Assembly: GCA_028622995.1 (NCBI GenBank)
Contig: JAJQJQ010000052.1
Coordinates: forward strand, 1,736,001-1,800,000
DNA length: 64,000 nt
DNA from: Panagrolaimus kolymaensis
Taxonomy: Eukaryota; Nematoda; Chromadorea; Rhabditida; Panagrolaimidae
Direction: 5' to 3'
Position numbers and translations under genes: made by a program. The notes under the pieces were generated by a model that was not told the origin of the DNA, made no database searches, and saw only the letters and a program-made list of their open reading frames with translations. Position 1 is the stretch's first letter. Each line of letters opens with the position of its first letter. This document shows, piece after piece, positions 34,101-45,949 of this stretch.

Positions 34101-37100
34101 TCAATTTCAACTTCATTTTTTCAGTCTCATGGTTTCTCTCTGGGTGTTGCTGACATTCTTGTCAAGGATAAAGCTGATAAAGCACGAACTGAGTGTATAA
34201 AACAACTTCGACAACAAGGTGATGATATCGTTAAAAAGACCTTTAATCTTCCGGATGATGCATCACGAATTCAAATCAAACATGCTCTTGCCAAGTCTTA
34301 TAACAATGCTAGAGGTGAAACAGCTGATGTTAAACTTTATGATTATAGCGTCAAACAAGCTATAGGAAAATACAATGATAAAATAAATGAGTCAGTTTTG
34401 TTGTTGTTGTTGTTTATAAACTATGAACGTAGTTTTTTAGAGCATGCGTTCCTGAAGGACTTATTCGACGTTTTCCACAAAATAGCCTTCAGTTAATGAT
34501 TCAATCAGGTGCTAAAGGTTCATCTGTCAATGCAATTCAAATCTCATGTGCTCTTGGTCAAATTGAATTAGAAGGTCAACGTCCACCTCTCTCATCAACA
34601 GGTCGAACTCTTCCATCATTTTGGCAATTTGATACTTCTCCACGTGCTGGTGGCTTTGTTGATCAAAGATTTTTAACTGGAATCAATCCTCAAGAATTAT
34701 TCTTCCACACCATGGCAGGAAGAGAAGGTTTAATCGATACTGCTGTCAAGACATCTCGTTCTGGTTATCTTCAACGCTGTATTATCAAGCATCTTGAAGG
34801 CATTACTGTTCAATACGATGGCACTGTTCGTGATCATGATGGAAGTGTTATTCAATTTCGTTATGGTGAAGATGGATTTGATGTTGGACGTGCAACTTTC
34901 TTAAATCCTAAACAATTTCCATTTCTTCTCCGTAATACCAAAGCTCTTCGAGATAGCTGCATCCCTAAGAAACTTTTTCATTCTGATTTCAACCTTGATG
35001 AAGCTTCAAGAAAATATCGTCAAATCAGACGTCGTCGAAGAAAGTATGCTGCTGCTGCAACTAAAAATCCATTTGGTGGTCGTGTTTTCTCCTCTGGCTT
35101 CGTTGAATTTTCTTCACTATTTAAAGGTCAACCTAAAGCTGATATTCAAGACAAATGGTTTGCTCTTACTCAACAAGACAGAGATGAATATAAAGCGATC
35201 GCTATTGTAATACCTGATGCAGTGGATGTTCAATTTAATCCTTATGTAACTCTTGGAGCTTTACCTGAAAAAACTTTGGATCAAATCGATGAATTCTACA
35301 AAACCGAAGGAAATAAAAATGAAAACTTTTTACGTGCATTATATTGGAAAGGTTTCCGTTCTTATGTTGAACCTGGTGAAAATGTTGGTCTTCTTGCTGC
35401 ACAATCTATTGGTGAACCATCAACACAAATGACGCTCAATACTTTCCACTTTGCTGGTCGTGGAGAAATGAACGTTACTCTTGGAATTCCACGGTTACGA
35501 GAAATTTTAATGACATCTGGTGAGAATATTTCAACACCAACAGCTGAAGTCAATATTCGTCAAATTGCAACTTTAAATGATATCGAAATGTTAAAACAAG
35601 TTTTCAATCGTGTTTATCTCAAAAACTGTCTTAAGAAAGTTACTGTAAAAGAACTTATTGATGTAAATTCAGCTGGTGCATATCGTTTTTATGAAGTTGG
35701 TATTGAACTATTACCATCAAAATCTCGTGAAGCTTTTGCAAGACATCTAACACGAAAAAGAATTTTACAAAGAATGGAACAAACATTTGGCGGTAGTGTT
35801 TGTCGTATGCTCAATCTTAAACTTCGAAATGCTGGTGATTTTGTTGCTATTACTCACAAAAAGGCTAGTACTTCATTTGCAAGAGAAGCTGGTGGAGGTG
35901 ATGATGTACCACGACGTCGATCAAATGATGATGGAATGAGTTCTGATGAAGAAGTAAACGATGGTGCTGAAGATGCTAATGAAGCTCGACTTCGCAATCG
36001 CCATATGGATGATGCTGCTGAATATGAAGGTGAAGAAGTTGAAGAAGTGGAAATTCAACCTGGTAAAGATGATATGCTAGCATCTTTCACTGCAATTGCT
36101 GATGGAGAAGATGTTGATGAGGAAGAGAATGACGACGACGATGTTAATGTCAGTGCTACGGGTGAAAATGGTACAGATGCACCTAAAGATGCAACAGATA
36201 TTCTTCGTCGTACTGTAAGTTTTTTTTTTAACGTTGTAACTTTCCACGACTCCTCAACTTTATTCATATTGAAATGTAATTATGTATCAGCTATATTTTA
36301 GAACGTTATGGAAAGTGGTAATAGTATGCTCGTGGATTATCAATTTGATTCGAAAAATAGTCGATGGTGTTTTTATAAATTCCAAGTAAGTTGTATTTTA
36401 TAAAGTTAATAGATATCAATGATGAATGTGCTCCCGGTGAGTTTTATGATTCACACTTACCATGGGACGCATTCACAATTGGTTTTCCATTATTAATGAT
36501 TGAATATTTTTAGATTCCGCTTGATCGTCATCAACTTGATGTTAATTCCATCATCTATTCATGTATTGATAGCTGCATTGTTCATGAAACACCTAACGTT
36601 GAGAAATGTGTTATTCGAGAAGAAGAAAAAAATGAAATAAATGTCAAAATTCTTCAAACTCAAGGAATCAATCTTGAAGTAAGTTGTTTTTGATTATTTG
36701 GTTAAACCCTAAGCTGAATGTGTTCATCTAGTCATGATCAAACTTTACACATGGACTAAGACGACACATCCCGCTCAGAAATTAAACTAGTTTGAAAGTA
36801 AATGAGCATTGAGATTATGAAATTTTTGATAGCTTTGCTGAAATTCCGCGTGCCAAATCAACTTTTAACGTTGTTAGATTTGGACAAGAGAACCCCAGCA
36901 AAGAGATACCAAAAAATATTGTTAGTTAGATAAAAACTTCAAAAGTGAATGCGAGCCCGGTGAGTTATTTATTAATTCAAACTAACCACAACTCACATTC
37001 CCTTTCGATATTTTTACTTTTTTCTTTGGGAAGAAAAAACAACATCTTTAACGGTGTGGGTGGCAGAAGACGCACTAATCTTTTCATACAAGTCTACTAG

Positions 37101-39801
37101 CATAAACAAAAAGGGCATCAGGATGTAGGATTTATGCACCTTTTTTGCATTTATAAGCCATGAATGCAATATTAAAGGATGGCATAAATATTGCTAGCGA
37201 CTAAACACGAGAGATGAAAAAAGTAAAAAATGACCAAAAATTAGTATTTCTGTTTTGTATTTATACCCAAGTTTGTGAACCTACAGTTTCTGTGAATAAC
37301 AATGTACTTGATTTCATCTCTTAGAGATTGTTTTGAGCGAGTGGTTTATATAGTCATAGCTGTAAGCGCATATTTGGGGGCAAATAGCAATAATGAGTTG
37401 GACATGAATAGCTGTGAATTCCTTTAAGCAAAAAACCATGCCATTTATGGATGCAACCTTAGCGCCAAAAATTTGAAAAATGGTGGCTTCGGTTTTTTTT
37501 TTGATTGAGGCATATTGTAGTTTTAAAAGACATAATCCTAACTCAAATGTTGATGAATTTTCTTCTAATATACCGTAATTTTTTAGACATTCTACAAACA
37601 TGCTAATCTTCTCGATATCAACACAATTTACTCCAATGATGTTACTTTGATGTTACGAACTTATGGTATCGAAGCTTGTCAGCGTTCAATTGTCAGAGTA
37701 TGTTATATTTTTAGATTTTTTTGACGAAAACAAAGTCGCTTTGTTCCTTCTGTTTTTGAATGCTTCTCATGCGTGAACATGTTTTTGATTAAACTATTTT
37801 TATCATTTCAAAGAAACAAAACTTGCTTTGGTTCAATCAACGAACAAAAATGGAAGAAAATTAATTACTACTACTAATGATAATACTTTTTCAGGAAATG
37901 AATAATGTCTTTGGTGTTTATGGCATTGATGTTAATCCTCGGCATTTAACTCTTGTTTCTGATTATATGACATTCACTGGACGTATCGCACCTTTCTCTC
38001 GTGGAGCTATGGCATCAAGTACTTCATCCCTTCAAAAAATGACGTTTGAAACTACAATGAACTTTATGCGCGATGCTCTCATTCTTGGTTAGTTTATTTT
38101 TTATCAATTATCTTTCTTGATTTATTGGGCTCCACGTGCATTCGTGTTTTTGTCTATGATAGATTACATAGACATTTAAAGTTTTTTGAATCAAAAAACA
38201 AGGAAATATGTACTGATTTGGTTTTTTTGTAATTACTTTGAGTTGATTACATTTTTGTATGAAACAAAATGAAACACATGGATGCTTTTTGAAGTTTAAG
38301 TATAGCTATCGTAAGCAACAGAAATTAACTTTGATGATTTTCTGAATATGTTTTTTTTGCCTATTCTCGCAAACTTTTACTTTGATATGAGCCTAATCCT
38401 AATGATGATCTTACTGAAAGCAGTTTTTGTTTTTGACTAATTACTTTATACAAATTGTTGGTGTTTGTTTACTTGTTTAAAAGTTTAAAGAATGTTAAAA
38501 AAGTAACGAAAACAATTATCTTATTCCCTTTTCATTAGTTTGATAGTCAATGATCGCAAAAATTGTTAAGGCGTAAAGACAAATGATAGGTGTTGATATT
38601 TAATCATGTTTACTTACTATTTTTGTTTTTGTCTTGTTATTTTTAGTTTAAGTTTGGCTTGTTACACCTACACCATTTTGGGCAGAAAGGTTTATTTATA
38701 GAATCTATGAGACATAATAATTATTTTTTGATCAACGTTTGTTTTCTAATGATGCAAAGCACTTAAATGCTTTAAGTTTAAAGCTTTCAAGCTTGATTTT
38801 TTTTTTGCAAAACATAATGACCGGATAATAGACAACCTTCAAAAATGAAATATGCATTATTTTGGTAACAACCTGTGCATTTCTCGGACAAAAAACTCGT
38901 ATCTTTTGTGTTTTATTTTTTTCTTCTCTCTTTTTTAAAGATGTCTGTTTTTTGATTGAACGTTTCTTATTTTGCTTTAACTTCATCTTTCTTTTTCTTT
39001 CCAATATGTTTTTTATTATTTCGGTGCTTCTTCCATTCGCATCGTTTTTTAGAAGAGCGCGATCTTTCGACGTCATAGAAGCAGTTATTAAATGCCTCTT
39101 TTTTAATGATAACGAAATGGACGACGAGAAAGGGTTTTTTTCTCATGAAACGTTTTTATTGGTCATTTGATTGAACTTTCTGCCATTTTGGTTCGTTAAT
39201 TAAAAAAGAGCCGACGCACGGGGTTTAGCCATAGTAAGAGACAGTGAACGTTCTGCACTTGATTCGATCCATTTGTTTGTCGTTCAGAGTTCCGTCTTTA
39301 TCAAGCAATAAAAGTATACTGTAGTGGAAGAATATTAATGACTTTCATAAAACTCAAAACTAAGAATTTATAAAGTTAATGACTTCTTGAAACCAAAAAG
39401 ACTCTAATTTCATTTTCTTTCAAAATGTGAAATAATAATTGAGCAAAATATTGAGTAATAATAACAATCATGCAAAGTACCTTTTTTGCTCGTTTTCTAA
39501 ATTCATAAACATCAATAACAAAAAGAGGAATCAAAGGACATTATGTTTTTGTTTAGCAAATTAATTAATATTGCAAGTATTTACCATTTTAATCTTGTTA
39601 TTTTTTTCAGGTGAAATTGATCACATCAATTCTCCATCATCTCGTATAGTTACTGGTCAATTACTCAAAGGTGGAACTGGATGTTTTCAACTTTATCAAA
39701 ATCCCTCTTATGCTCTTGGTTTGGGATCCTATGGTGTTCAACAAGCAAAAATATCAAGATGGCAACGAATCAACTTTGATGATGCTATTGATAGCGAATA
39801 A
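31194..39801 (+). CDS. rpoa-1: RNA polymerase I largest subunit (RPA1/POLR1A)
   Basis: Fourteen coding exons: 31194-31316, 31374-31544, 31600-31726, 31834-32000, 32050-33174, 33272-33494, 33548-34071, 34125-34390, 34441-36214, 36302-36385, 36514-36678, 37587-37697, 37895-38087 and 39611-39801, giving 1747 residues, close to human POLR1A. It is the catalytic subunit that transcribes rRNA in the nucleolus. Markers: zinc-binding [17 protein letters not shown] and CPLCKRR, the catalytic magnesium site [11 protein letters not shown], the bridge-helix and trigger-loop region [20 protein letters not shown] and [10 protein letters not shown]. An acidic insert about 110 residues long (DDVPRRRS to NGTDAP) precedes exon 10, as in Pol I rather than Pol II. 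There is no C-terminal heptad tail. The third/fourth exon junction was chosen because it aligns with the human protein. Introns 10, 11 and 13 are unusually structured or long. Confidence 0.95.
36424..36480 (+). ncRNA. Intronic stem-loop A, H/ACA-like candidate
   Basis: In intron 10 of the polymerase gene, GAATGTG (36424-36430) pairs with CGCATTC (36468-36474), TCCC with GGGA, and GGTGAG with CTTACC around a 14-nt loop. The outer stem is followed at once by ACA and three more bases, the placement of an ACA box. Only one hairpin is present, whereas animal H/ACA RNAs usually have two. The CCCGGTGAGTT segment also looks like a splice donor, so a cryptic exon is an alternative. Confidence 0.4.
36719..36768 (+). 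ncRNA. Intronic stem-loop B
   Basis: In intron 11, TAGTCATG (36729-36736) pairs with CATGGACTA (36750-36758, one bulge), and TGTGTT outside pairs with GACACA. An unpaired ATC/AGA pocket separates the two stems. Folding is visible by eye only; function unknown. Confidence 0.35.
36833..36911 (+). ncRNA. Intronic stem-loop C with H-box-like motif
   Basis: CTTTGCTG (36833-36840) pairs perfectly with CAGCAAAG (36896-36903). CCAAATC (36853-36859) pairs perfectly with GATTTGG (36877-36883). Between the stems lies a 12/12-nt internal loop like a pseudouridylation pocket, and two bases after the outer stem is ATACCA, a fit to the H box (ANANNA). The distance from the upper stem to the box is about 22 nt, longer than the usual 14-16. 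Confidence 0.45.
36947..37000 (+). ncRNA. Intronic stem-loop D, related in sequence to A
   Basis: GAATGCGAG pairs with CTCACATTC (one mismatch) and GGTGAGTT with AACTAACC (one mismatch). Its first 20 or so bases resemble stem-loop A in the neighbouring intron (TGAATGxGxxCCCGGTGAGTT), so the two are probably duplicated. It follows stem-loop C by about 35 nt, in the position of a second H/ACA hairpin, but no free ACA box follows the stem. Confidence 0.4.
37130..37189 (+). ncRNA. Intronic stem-loop E
   Basis: ATTTATGC (37130-37137) pairs perfectly with GCATAAAT (37182-37189) and TTGCATT (37145-37151) with AATGCAA (37163-37169), leaving an internal loop. ACTAGC near 37096 and GCTAG near 37193 could close it further. 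Function unknown. Confidence 0.35.
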
Positions 39802-42800
39802 TTTATGTTGTACTTTTTACTATTCTTTGTTGTTTTATTATTATTATTAGTCTTAGATTTCTAGACATTGTTTTACCTTGTACTTTCTTTAGACTTTCAT
39901 TGAACTTGATTTGGTAACAAAGTAGGTATTCAATGAAGTCAAAAAGGAATTTGACTTAATTTGACTTTGTCAAAATTGTTGATTTTTTGTTGTTTGTTTT
40001 ATTTGACGTATTGTGTATGTGTTTTGATTTTGAAAATAAAATCTTGTTTTTTTGTTTTGTTGATTAGCATACTTTAAATGACGATAAGAAGATGGTTGGT
40101 GGTAGTGACGACATGAAGTATGTCACCTTACATACATGCATACCTTCTCTTTCATCGAAGGTGGTGTTTAATGAGGATGGAAGGAGAAGAAAGTTTTTTA
40201 ATACATGCGGAACGACGACGACAATCACCACTAACTAACTTTGCCGCCTTTCATTTTTGATTTTTTATTATCAACGAAAGAGCGACGATGGAAGAAGAGA
40301 AGAAGAAGGAAAAAGGTGCAATTTTTATTTTTATATTTTATAAAAAAAGTAATTAAACTTTGAAAGATTGCGGGGGAGATCATTTTGGCTATAAGCCAAA
40401 TTGATTCCTTTTTCTGTGGTTAGAATTATTTTTTATGTATTTTATCATTCGTCGTTCGCTAAAAACGGGTACAAACCAAAAATAGCAGCAGCAGCACCAC
40501 CAAGCATGCATGTGCATTCCATAACCCATGGAGGCGGTACTCATCTTTTACCTCCTTGATTACCACCAACAACAACATACTCCCGTATTAGTAGCAGCGG
40601 CAGGAGTAGTAATTAAAGAAAAAAAAGTGGCGGCGAGCAATAATAAACTCTTTGGGTTGGAAAAAGAGGCGGAGATGAAGGTGGAGTTGTTTGCTTGTTT
40701 GTGTGTGCGTGCAACTAACTAAATAACTAACTTCCTCCTCCATATATTTTTTTCTTCTTTTTCTTTTTCTGATACCTATAAATAAAAATGTTTCAATCAT
40801 AATAAATTTCTTTTTTTTACCATTCAAATACCAAATACAATAACTCTCTTTTGATTTTTATAAAAAGCGTTATTTGCTTTTTCACTGTAAAAAGATAAAT
40901 ATTTCCTTTTATCTCATTTCTTTTTTTTTGTTATTAAAAGCAGCAAAACAATGATTTCAATTATTCATCCACCAACTGAAATGGTTGAATTTGCTCCAAC
41001 TCAATCTCGATTTCGACGATGCTTGAAAGTTTAAAATCCTTCAATTTTAAGGTTCGTTAAACTTTCAAAAAATTTTCTGGGATTCAATTTCTAATCAAAT
41101 TTTAATTTTTCAGGAATAAAAAGGAAATTTTTGAAATTCATTCGTTTTCCATTATTCCACCATGACAAATTATTGCTTCTTCGGCTTTTCCAAGCTTTGC
41201 TGGAAAATGCATAAGAAAAAAATATTTTTTTACTAACAACTTCTTCTTCTTTCCATCATCGATGCTAAAACCTAAACCGCAACACACACTCTTATTATTT
41301 TTGGATGTGCTTGATGAATATTAGCGGCAGCAGAATTATTATTAAAATTAATATTAAAATTATTATTATTATCCTTGAGTAAAGCCTTTTTTGATGGCTG
41401 TGTTATTTTCTTAAAAATTTATTAATTATTAATTTCGTCGATATTGTATGTATTGATATGTATATGGAATATCCATCCATGAATCTCAAAATGCTATGCG
41501 GCATCCAAACCAAACCAAAAAAAAACCAAAGATATTTTTTTAATATTTAAATCTCAAAAGTACAAAAACTAACCCAAAACAAAATCATATCACAACTTTT
41601 TTTCTTCTTCCACGAATACTTTAATTTTTTTTGTTGATCTTTCTTTTATTATTATTAATTTTTGTTCGTTTGTATGTTTGTTGTAATAATAAATTATTAT
41701 TATTTGCTTTATTTTTTAATTGTGTGTAATTCCTCGAGCATACTGTATCAATTTATAAAACAAAAAGTGTTTTTGGGGGAGAGAAAAAAAGGATGGAGCG
41801 AAATTTGGGTTTTCAATTACTCTTTTTTGGTAGCTTATTTTTTTTTGTTGCTTTGTAAAAAAAACTTGAAAAAGATAAAAAAAAGTCCATAAATTTCTGA
41901 ATCATTATTACATTTTCTAAGTCAATCAGCTTCAAACTACCAATGAACAAAAAAAAAGAAGAAGCTAAAGCCTCGCCATTATTTTTGATGGAAGTTTTTT
42001 TTGAAAAATTCTTCTGAACTGAATCTTTGAAGCTTTTTTATAAGCCAGCGACTTTAGAAAACCTTTTTATAAAGCAACAAAATTTTTTTTCGTGATTACT
42101 GTAATGTTCATTTGCTACCCAATAAACTTATCAAAAGACCATTGATAGACGCGTAACAGCAATTGCAATTGTGTCGTCATCAACACGTGTCAAAACACAA
42201 ACCTTTCATACATCGTCGCAAAAAAAAAATTTCCCTCCATTTTTGAACTAATTTTGAACTTTTAATTCAAAGAAATTTTATCTTTGATTTTAATCGTTCG
42301 AATAAAAAAAATAAATGAAACACCAGCGACGACGATGTCAAAAATTAATTTTTTTCAAAGTTATAAAAAACCAATGCAAAACCAAGCTTATTTTTTGAAA
42401 GCCAAATTCAATGAAACCCATTATCTCGAAAAATTCCATTCTCCAAAGTTTTGTCTTTTGATTGTCATGTGGTTCTTTCTTTTTTTCTTTCTGTCATCGT
42501 TGTCAAAAAACGCTAAATAAAGGTTTCAAAATAATATTATGTATTTATTACAATAATATAACAAAATACATAACTGTAGTAATTTTCACATGGGGCCTCA
42601 AATTGTGATTGTGGTTGATGCATTTGATGTATCGATGAAGAAGATGAGAAGATGAGGTGATGAATGATCAAAGGTCACAACAGAAAGCACCAACGACGAC
42701 GTGATGGAAAGGAAAAAAGAAAAGAAACAAAATTCCCTTTTTTTGGCGAATACCAATAAAGCTAAAGAGTATGGAATTTTAGAGATCATAAATTCAAATC

Positions 42801-43254
42801 CTCGAGAAAGAGAGAGAGAAAAATAGTAACAATTCCTTGAAGTGTTTTCCAAAATAAAGAGCAGCTTCCATAAAACATATTTTCATCCATCACAAAAAGG
42901 AAAAAAAGGTTTTCATTAATACACTTGAAGCAACTGATTGATATGTTTGTTGGTTGGATTACTACTACCATAAAAAGCTCGTAAAAAACGCTTTCAAAAT
43001 CAAACTGCTTTCTTCCTCCAATGTTCAAAAAGTAAAAGCTAAAATCTGCATTTTCACTTGGTTGTTTTCCTTTTTTTTTATATTACCTTTACTGACATCG
43101 TTTTTCTGGGTAAACTGAAACTATTAACTCAACCATTTTTTGCAGTACTTTCTAAACCTTTAACTTTTTTATGGTTCATGGGATGATTATTAATGATTGC
43201 TTTATATGTATGAAATACAGAACAAAATTTACAAATTATTAAAAAATGTTATGT
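39802..43254. other. Gene-poor stretch of 3.45 kb
   Basis: Poly(A) signal for the polymerase gene near 40036. Between 40080 and 40740 the composition is less AT-rich, with CGACGACG and CAGCAGCAG runs. The rest is AT-rich with simple repeats. One short open frame is listed separately (40951-41034). No multi-exon gene could be assembled. Confidence 0.5.
40951..41034 (+). other. Short open frame of 27 codons, possible first exon or microprotein
   Basis: ATG at 40951 follows a CAG acceptor-like site and opens MISIIHPPTEMVEFAPTQSR before stopping at 41032-41034. The composition is more protein-like than the surrounding AT-rich DNA (mixed residues, few F/K/I runs). No partner exon or family is recognised; it may be chance. 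Confidence 0.2.
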
Positions 43255-44348
43255 TTATCCAAAAAAGTTTGAGAAAAATCCTCCAGCTGTTGTGCTTTGA
43301 GGGAAATCAGGGATAATAATAGGTTGATCAGTTGGGAATGGTGGTGGTGGTCGATGACTTGGACGTGGACGATATTCACCTGATTCGGAATTGCTGTTGC
43401 TATTATCGTTGTCTTCATTGCTATCAGAAGAATCACCACCACGACGGCCACCTTGACCAGCGTTTTGGCGACGATCTCCACCGAATAATCCTCCAAAGAA
43501 GCCACCATCGCCATTGTTGTTGTTATTATTGTTTCCACCGAAGCTGCCGCTGCCGCCGCCATTGTTGCCTCCAAATTGTCCAGGTCCTCCAAAACCGCCA
43601 TTATTTTCTCCGCCGCCGAAGCCTCCTCCATTTTGGCCTCCAAATCCTCCATTACCGAAAGGTCCGCCTTCACCTTGTCCATGACGTCCTCCACCAAATC
43701 CACCACGGCGTTTATGATGGCAGCATTTGCCTGTGAGTCCTCGAATAGCTTTAAGTTCTCGACGAACTTCCGAAGTGATATTAGCCATGGCTTCTTTAAT
43801 TTGTGCGCATTCTTCAACGCGTGAAATATCTTGATTTTGACGAATTTCTTTAATTTGATTATAAATATTTTGAGCTTCTGAAGATAAATTTGCTGCAATT
43901 TCATCAGCTTTTGCTGTAACATTTTGAATGAAATCTGTTAATTCTTGTTTCCATTCATTGTATTCTTGCTGTAAAAAAATGAAAGGGATTATTTTAAGAT
44001 TGGGTTTAATTTTTTTTTTGGGATAAAAATAATTTTTTTTTAGAGTTACGATATTTGGGTTTTAATTAAAGCACTTACTTGAACTTCGGATGTTTGATTA
44101 TTCGACCATTCATCTTGAAGATTTTTTATTTCAGCTTTAGTAGCATTTTTATTGTGTTCAATTTCAAACCATGCACGTCTTTCCGTTCCATTAACATCTT
44201 TTAAAAATGTTGGAAATGGGAATGGTGAAGATTCAGGCATGGGTGGAGGATATCTTCCACCTTTACGACCATTGAGTTCACCAAAAGGTCCACCATAAGC
44301 TAATGAAATACCAAACAAAGCAATAAAAACTAAAGTAAATTTAAGCAT
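43255..44348 (-). CDS. SXP/RAL-2-like secreted protein with Gly-rich tail
   Basis: Two exons (44079-44348 and 43255-43968) give 327 residues. The first 18 residues are a signal peptide. Residues about 45-150 (FLKDVNGTERRAWFEIEHNKNATKAEIKNLQDEW onward in pattern, with EWKQELTDFIQNVTAKADEIAANLS) fit the DUF148 SXP/RAL-2 helical domain of nematode secreted antigens. From about residue 175 the chain becomes Gly/Asn-rich (repeated GGFGG, NNGG) and ends in a Pro-rich, Ser/Asp-rich tail. The domain call rests on pattern recognition. Such proteins are secreted by nematodes; some bind lipids or metals. Confidence 0.75.
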
Positions 44349-45949
44349 TGTGAATTAATAATATTTTTTTCCTGAGTTTTTCTAAATAAAAAAAACTGCT
44401 TGATTTTACCAAATTTGATACATGCTTTTATATGAATCTTTTTTCTTCAATTTTTGCCTCTATTATTACAAAAAATAAGATAACAAATATGGGGGCTAAT
44501 GAAATTATTTTTTTGTGTTTGTGTACACAGTATCCATTTATTCATCCTCAAACAAAACAAAAAAAAAATGAGGGAGTGGTAGTTGTTGCTTTAATTTTAT
44601 TTTTATTTTTATTTTTGTGCTTGATCTTTTTTGAAAAATACCACATTCCAATAATGCGATGGATGAATTTAAAAAAGAAAAGAATTGAGGGTTAGTTGAA
44701 TTTACACAGCTGCTGCTGCGGCAGCTATCTGTAAAAAAGGCAATCAAGCAACTGTTTTCACAAAAAATAAAAATTATTATGATGACTAATTTTTTTATTT
44801 AATGTCTGAGAGATGATAATGGAAAAAAAACATACAAATTCGGGAGTGGTTCATTTTTATTTGGATGTTGTTGATTAGTGATCTGAGATCATGTTTTTTC
44901 TTTTTTCTCCAAAAAAAGGATAGCTTGAAAAGAAAAACATTTTTTTTATTAATAATAAATTGTTTTGCTCTTTTTTTTGGGCGATTCTTTAAAAAACATT
45001 TTAGTTGCTTTGATTCTTGCTTTATTTTTAAATTTCTGGTTTTTTTTTTGCTAAACAACAGCTTTGAATGGAAAAAATTGGGTGTCAACGCTTTTATGTT
45101 TTTGTTTGATTCGAATGGTTTCAGATAATTTACGATGATGATTGCTCTTCTGCTAATTTGATTAAAGGATAATAAAAAAGAGTTATTTTTAGAAAGCGGA
45201 AAAAAGTTTGTAGCGGCGTTTAATTTTTTGTTTGTCAGTGAAGTAAATAAATCTTTTCATAGTCAATTTGATTTCTATTTTTTAGGGGCCAAAAACTTTG
45301 AGAGAAAAAAACTTCAGAAGAAAAAAAGATACGGTAGCTTTGAATAAAAAAAGTTGCAAGCCTTTGAGTTTTGAAAAAAATAGGTAACCTTTTTTGTTTA
45401 TTTATTTATTAATGTGGGTTTTGGTGAAAAACAAAAACAAAGGTTAAAGGCAAATATTTTCTTTGAATAAAAATTTGAGACAAAGAAAAAATATTCAAAC
45501 TCCTTTAAAAACAAAACATTGTTTATTTATTTTTTGAATCGACTATTAAAATTTGTTAAAAGGAAAACTAACAATTCAAAATGGTTTTTGGTTTTTTAAA
45601 TATTAAAAATAACTAAATTTCCGATAACATAATTTACACTTGGATGCTACTAATATTAAAGTTAAGAGGTTTCAGTCTTGATGAAATGAAGCAACAACAA
45701 CAAAATGGGATTATTTTCCTAAGGATTTTGTGAATTTTATTTATTGTTTTAATTCTTGATTGGCTTTACTCCTTTACTCGTACTCAAAAAATAATTTCTC
45801 ATTACAGTAAACTAACTTTTTGCATTTTTTTGTTTTGTATTAAAAACAAGTAATTGTCTTTTTTTAAATGAAAATTTTTATTACAAGTCACTTTACCACC
45901 AATAAAAAAAATTAGTTAAAAGAAGTTTTTGAAGGAAAAAAATAATTGT
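44349..45949. other. Intergenic, AT-rich
   Basis: Lies upstream of the SXP/RAL-2-like gene and downstream of the collagen gene, both on the minus strand. Open frames are low-complexity F/K runs. A short palindrome-like AGCTGC...GCAGCT occurs near 44709-44727. No supported gene. Confidence 0.5.

Noticed and set aside
36415..36425. ATGATGA as a C box of a C/D snoRNA
   Set aside because: No paired CTGA D box with a terminal stem was found within a plausible distance.
37261..37285. TATACCCAAGTTTGTGAACC resembles the nematode SL1 spliced leader
   Set aside because: Only CCCAAGTTTG matches; the donor after the leader and an SL RNA fold are absent, and it lies inside an intron.
39190..39330. TTGATTCGATCC as a tRNA T-arm
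   Set aside because: No acceptor, D or anticodon stems could be formed around it.
43332..43824. Long frames opposite and overlapping the Gly-rich SXP/RAL-2-like gene, including a 227-codon minus-strand frame
   Set aside because: They are out-of-frame readings of the Gly/Asn-rich coding repeat; the chosen frame carries the spliced helical domain.
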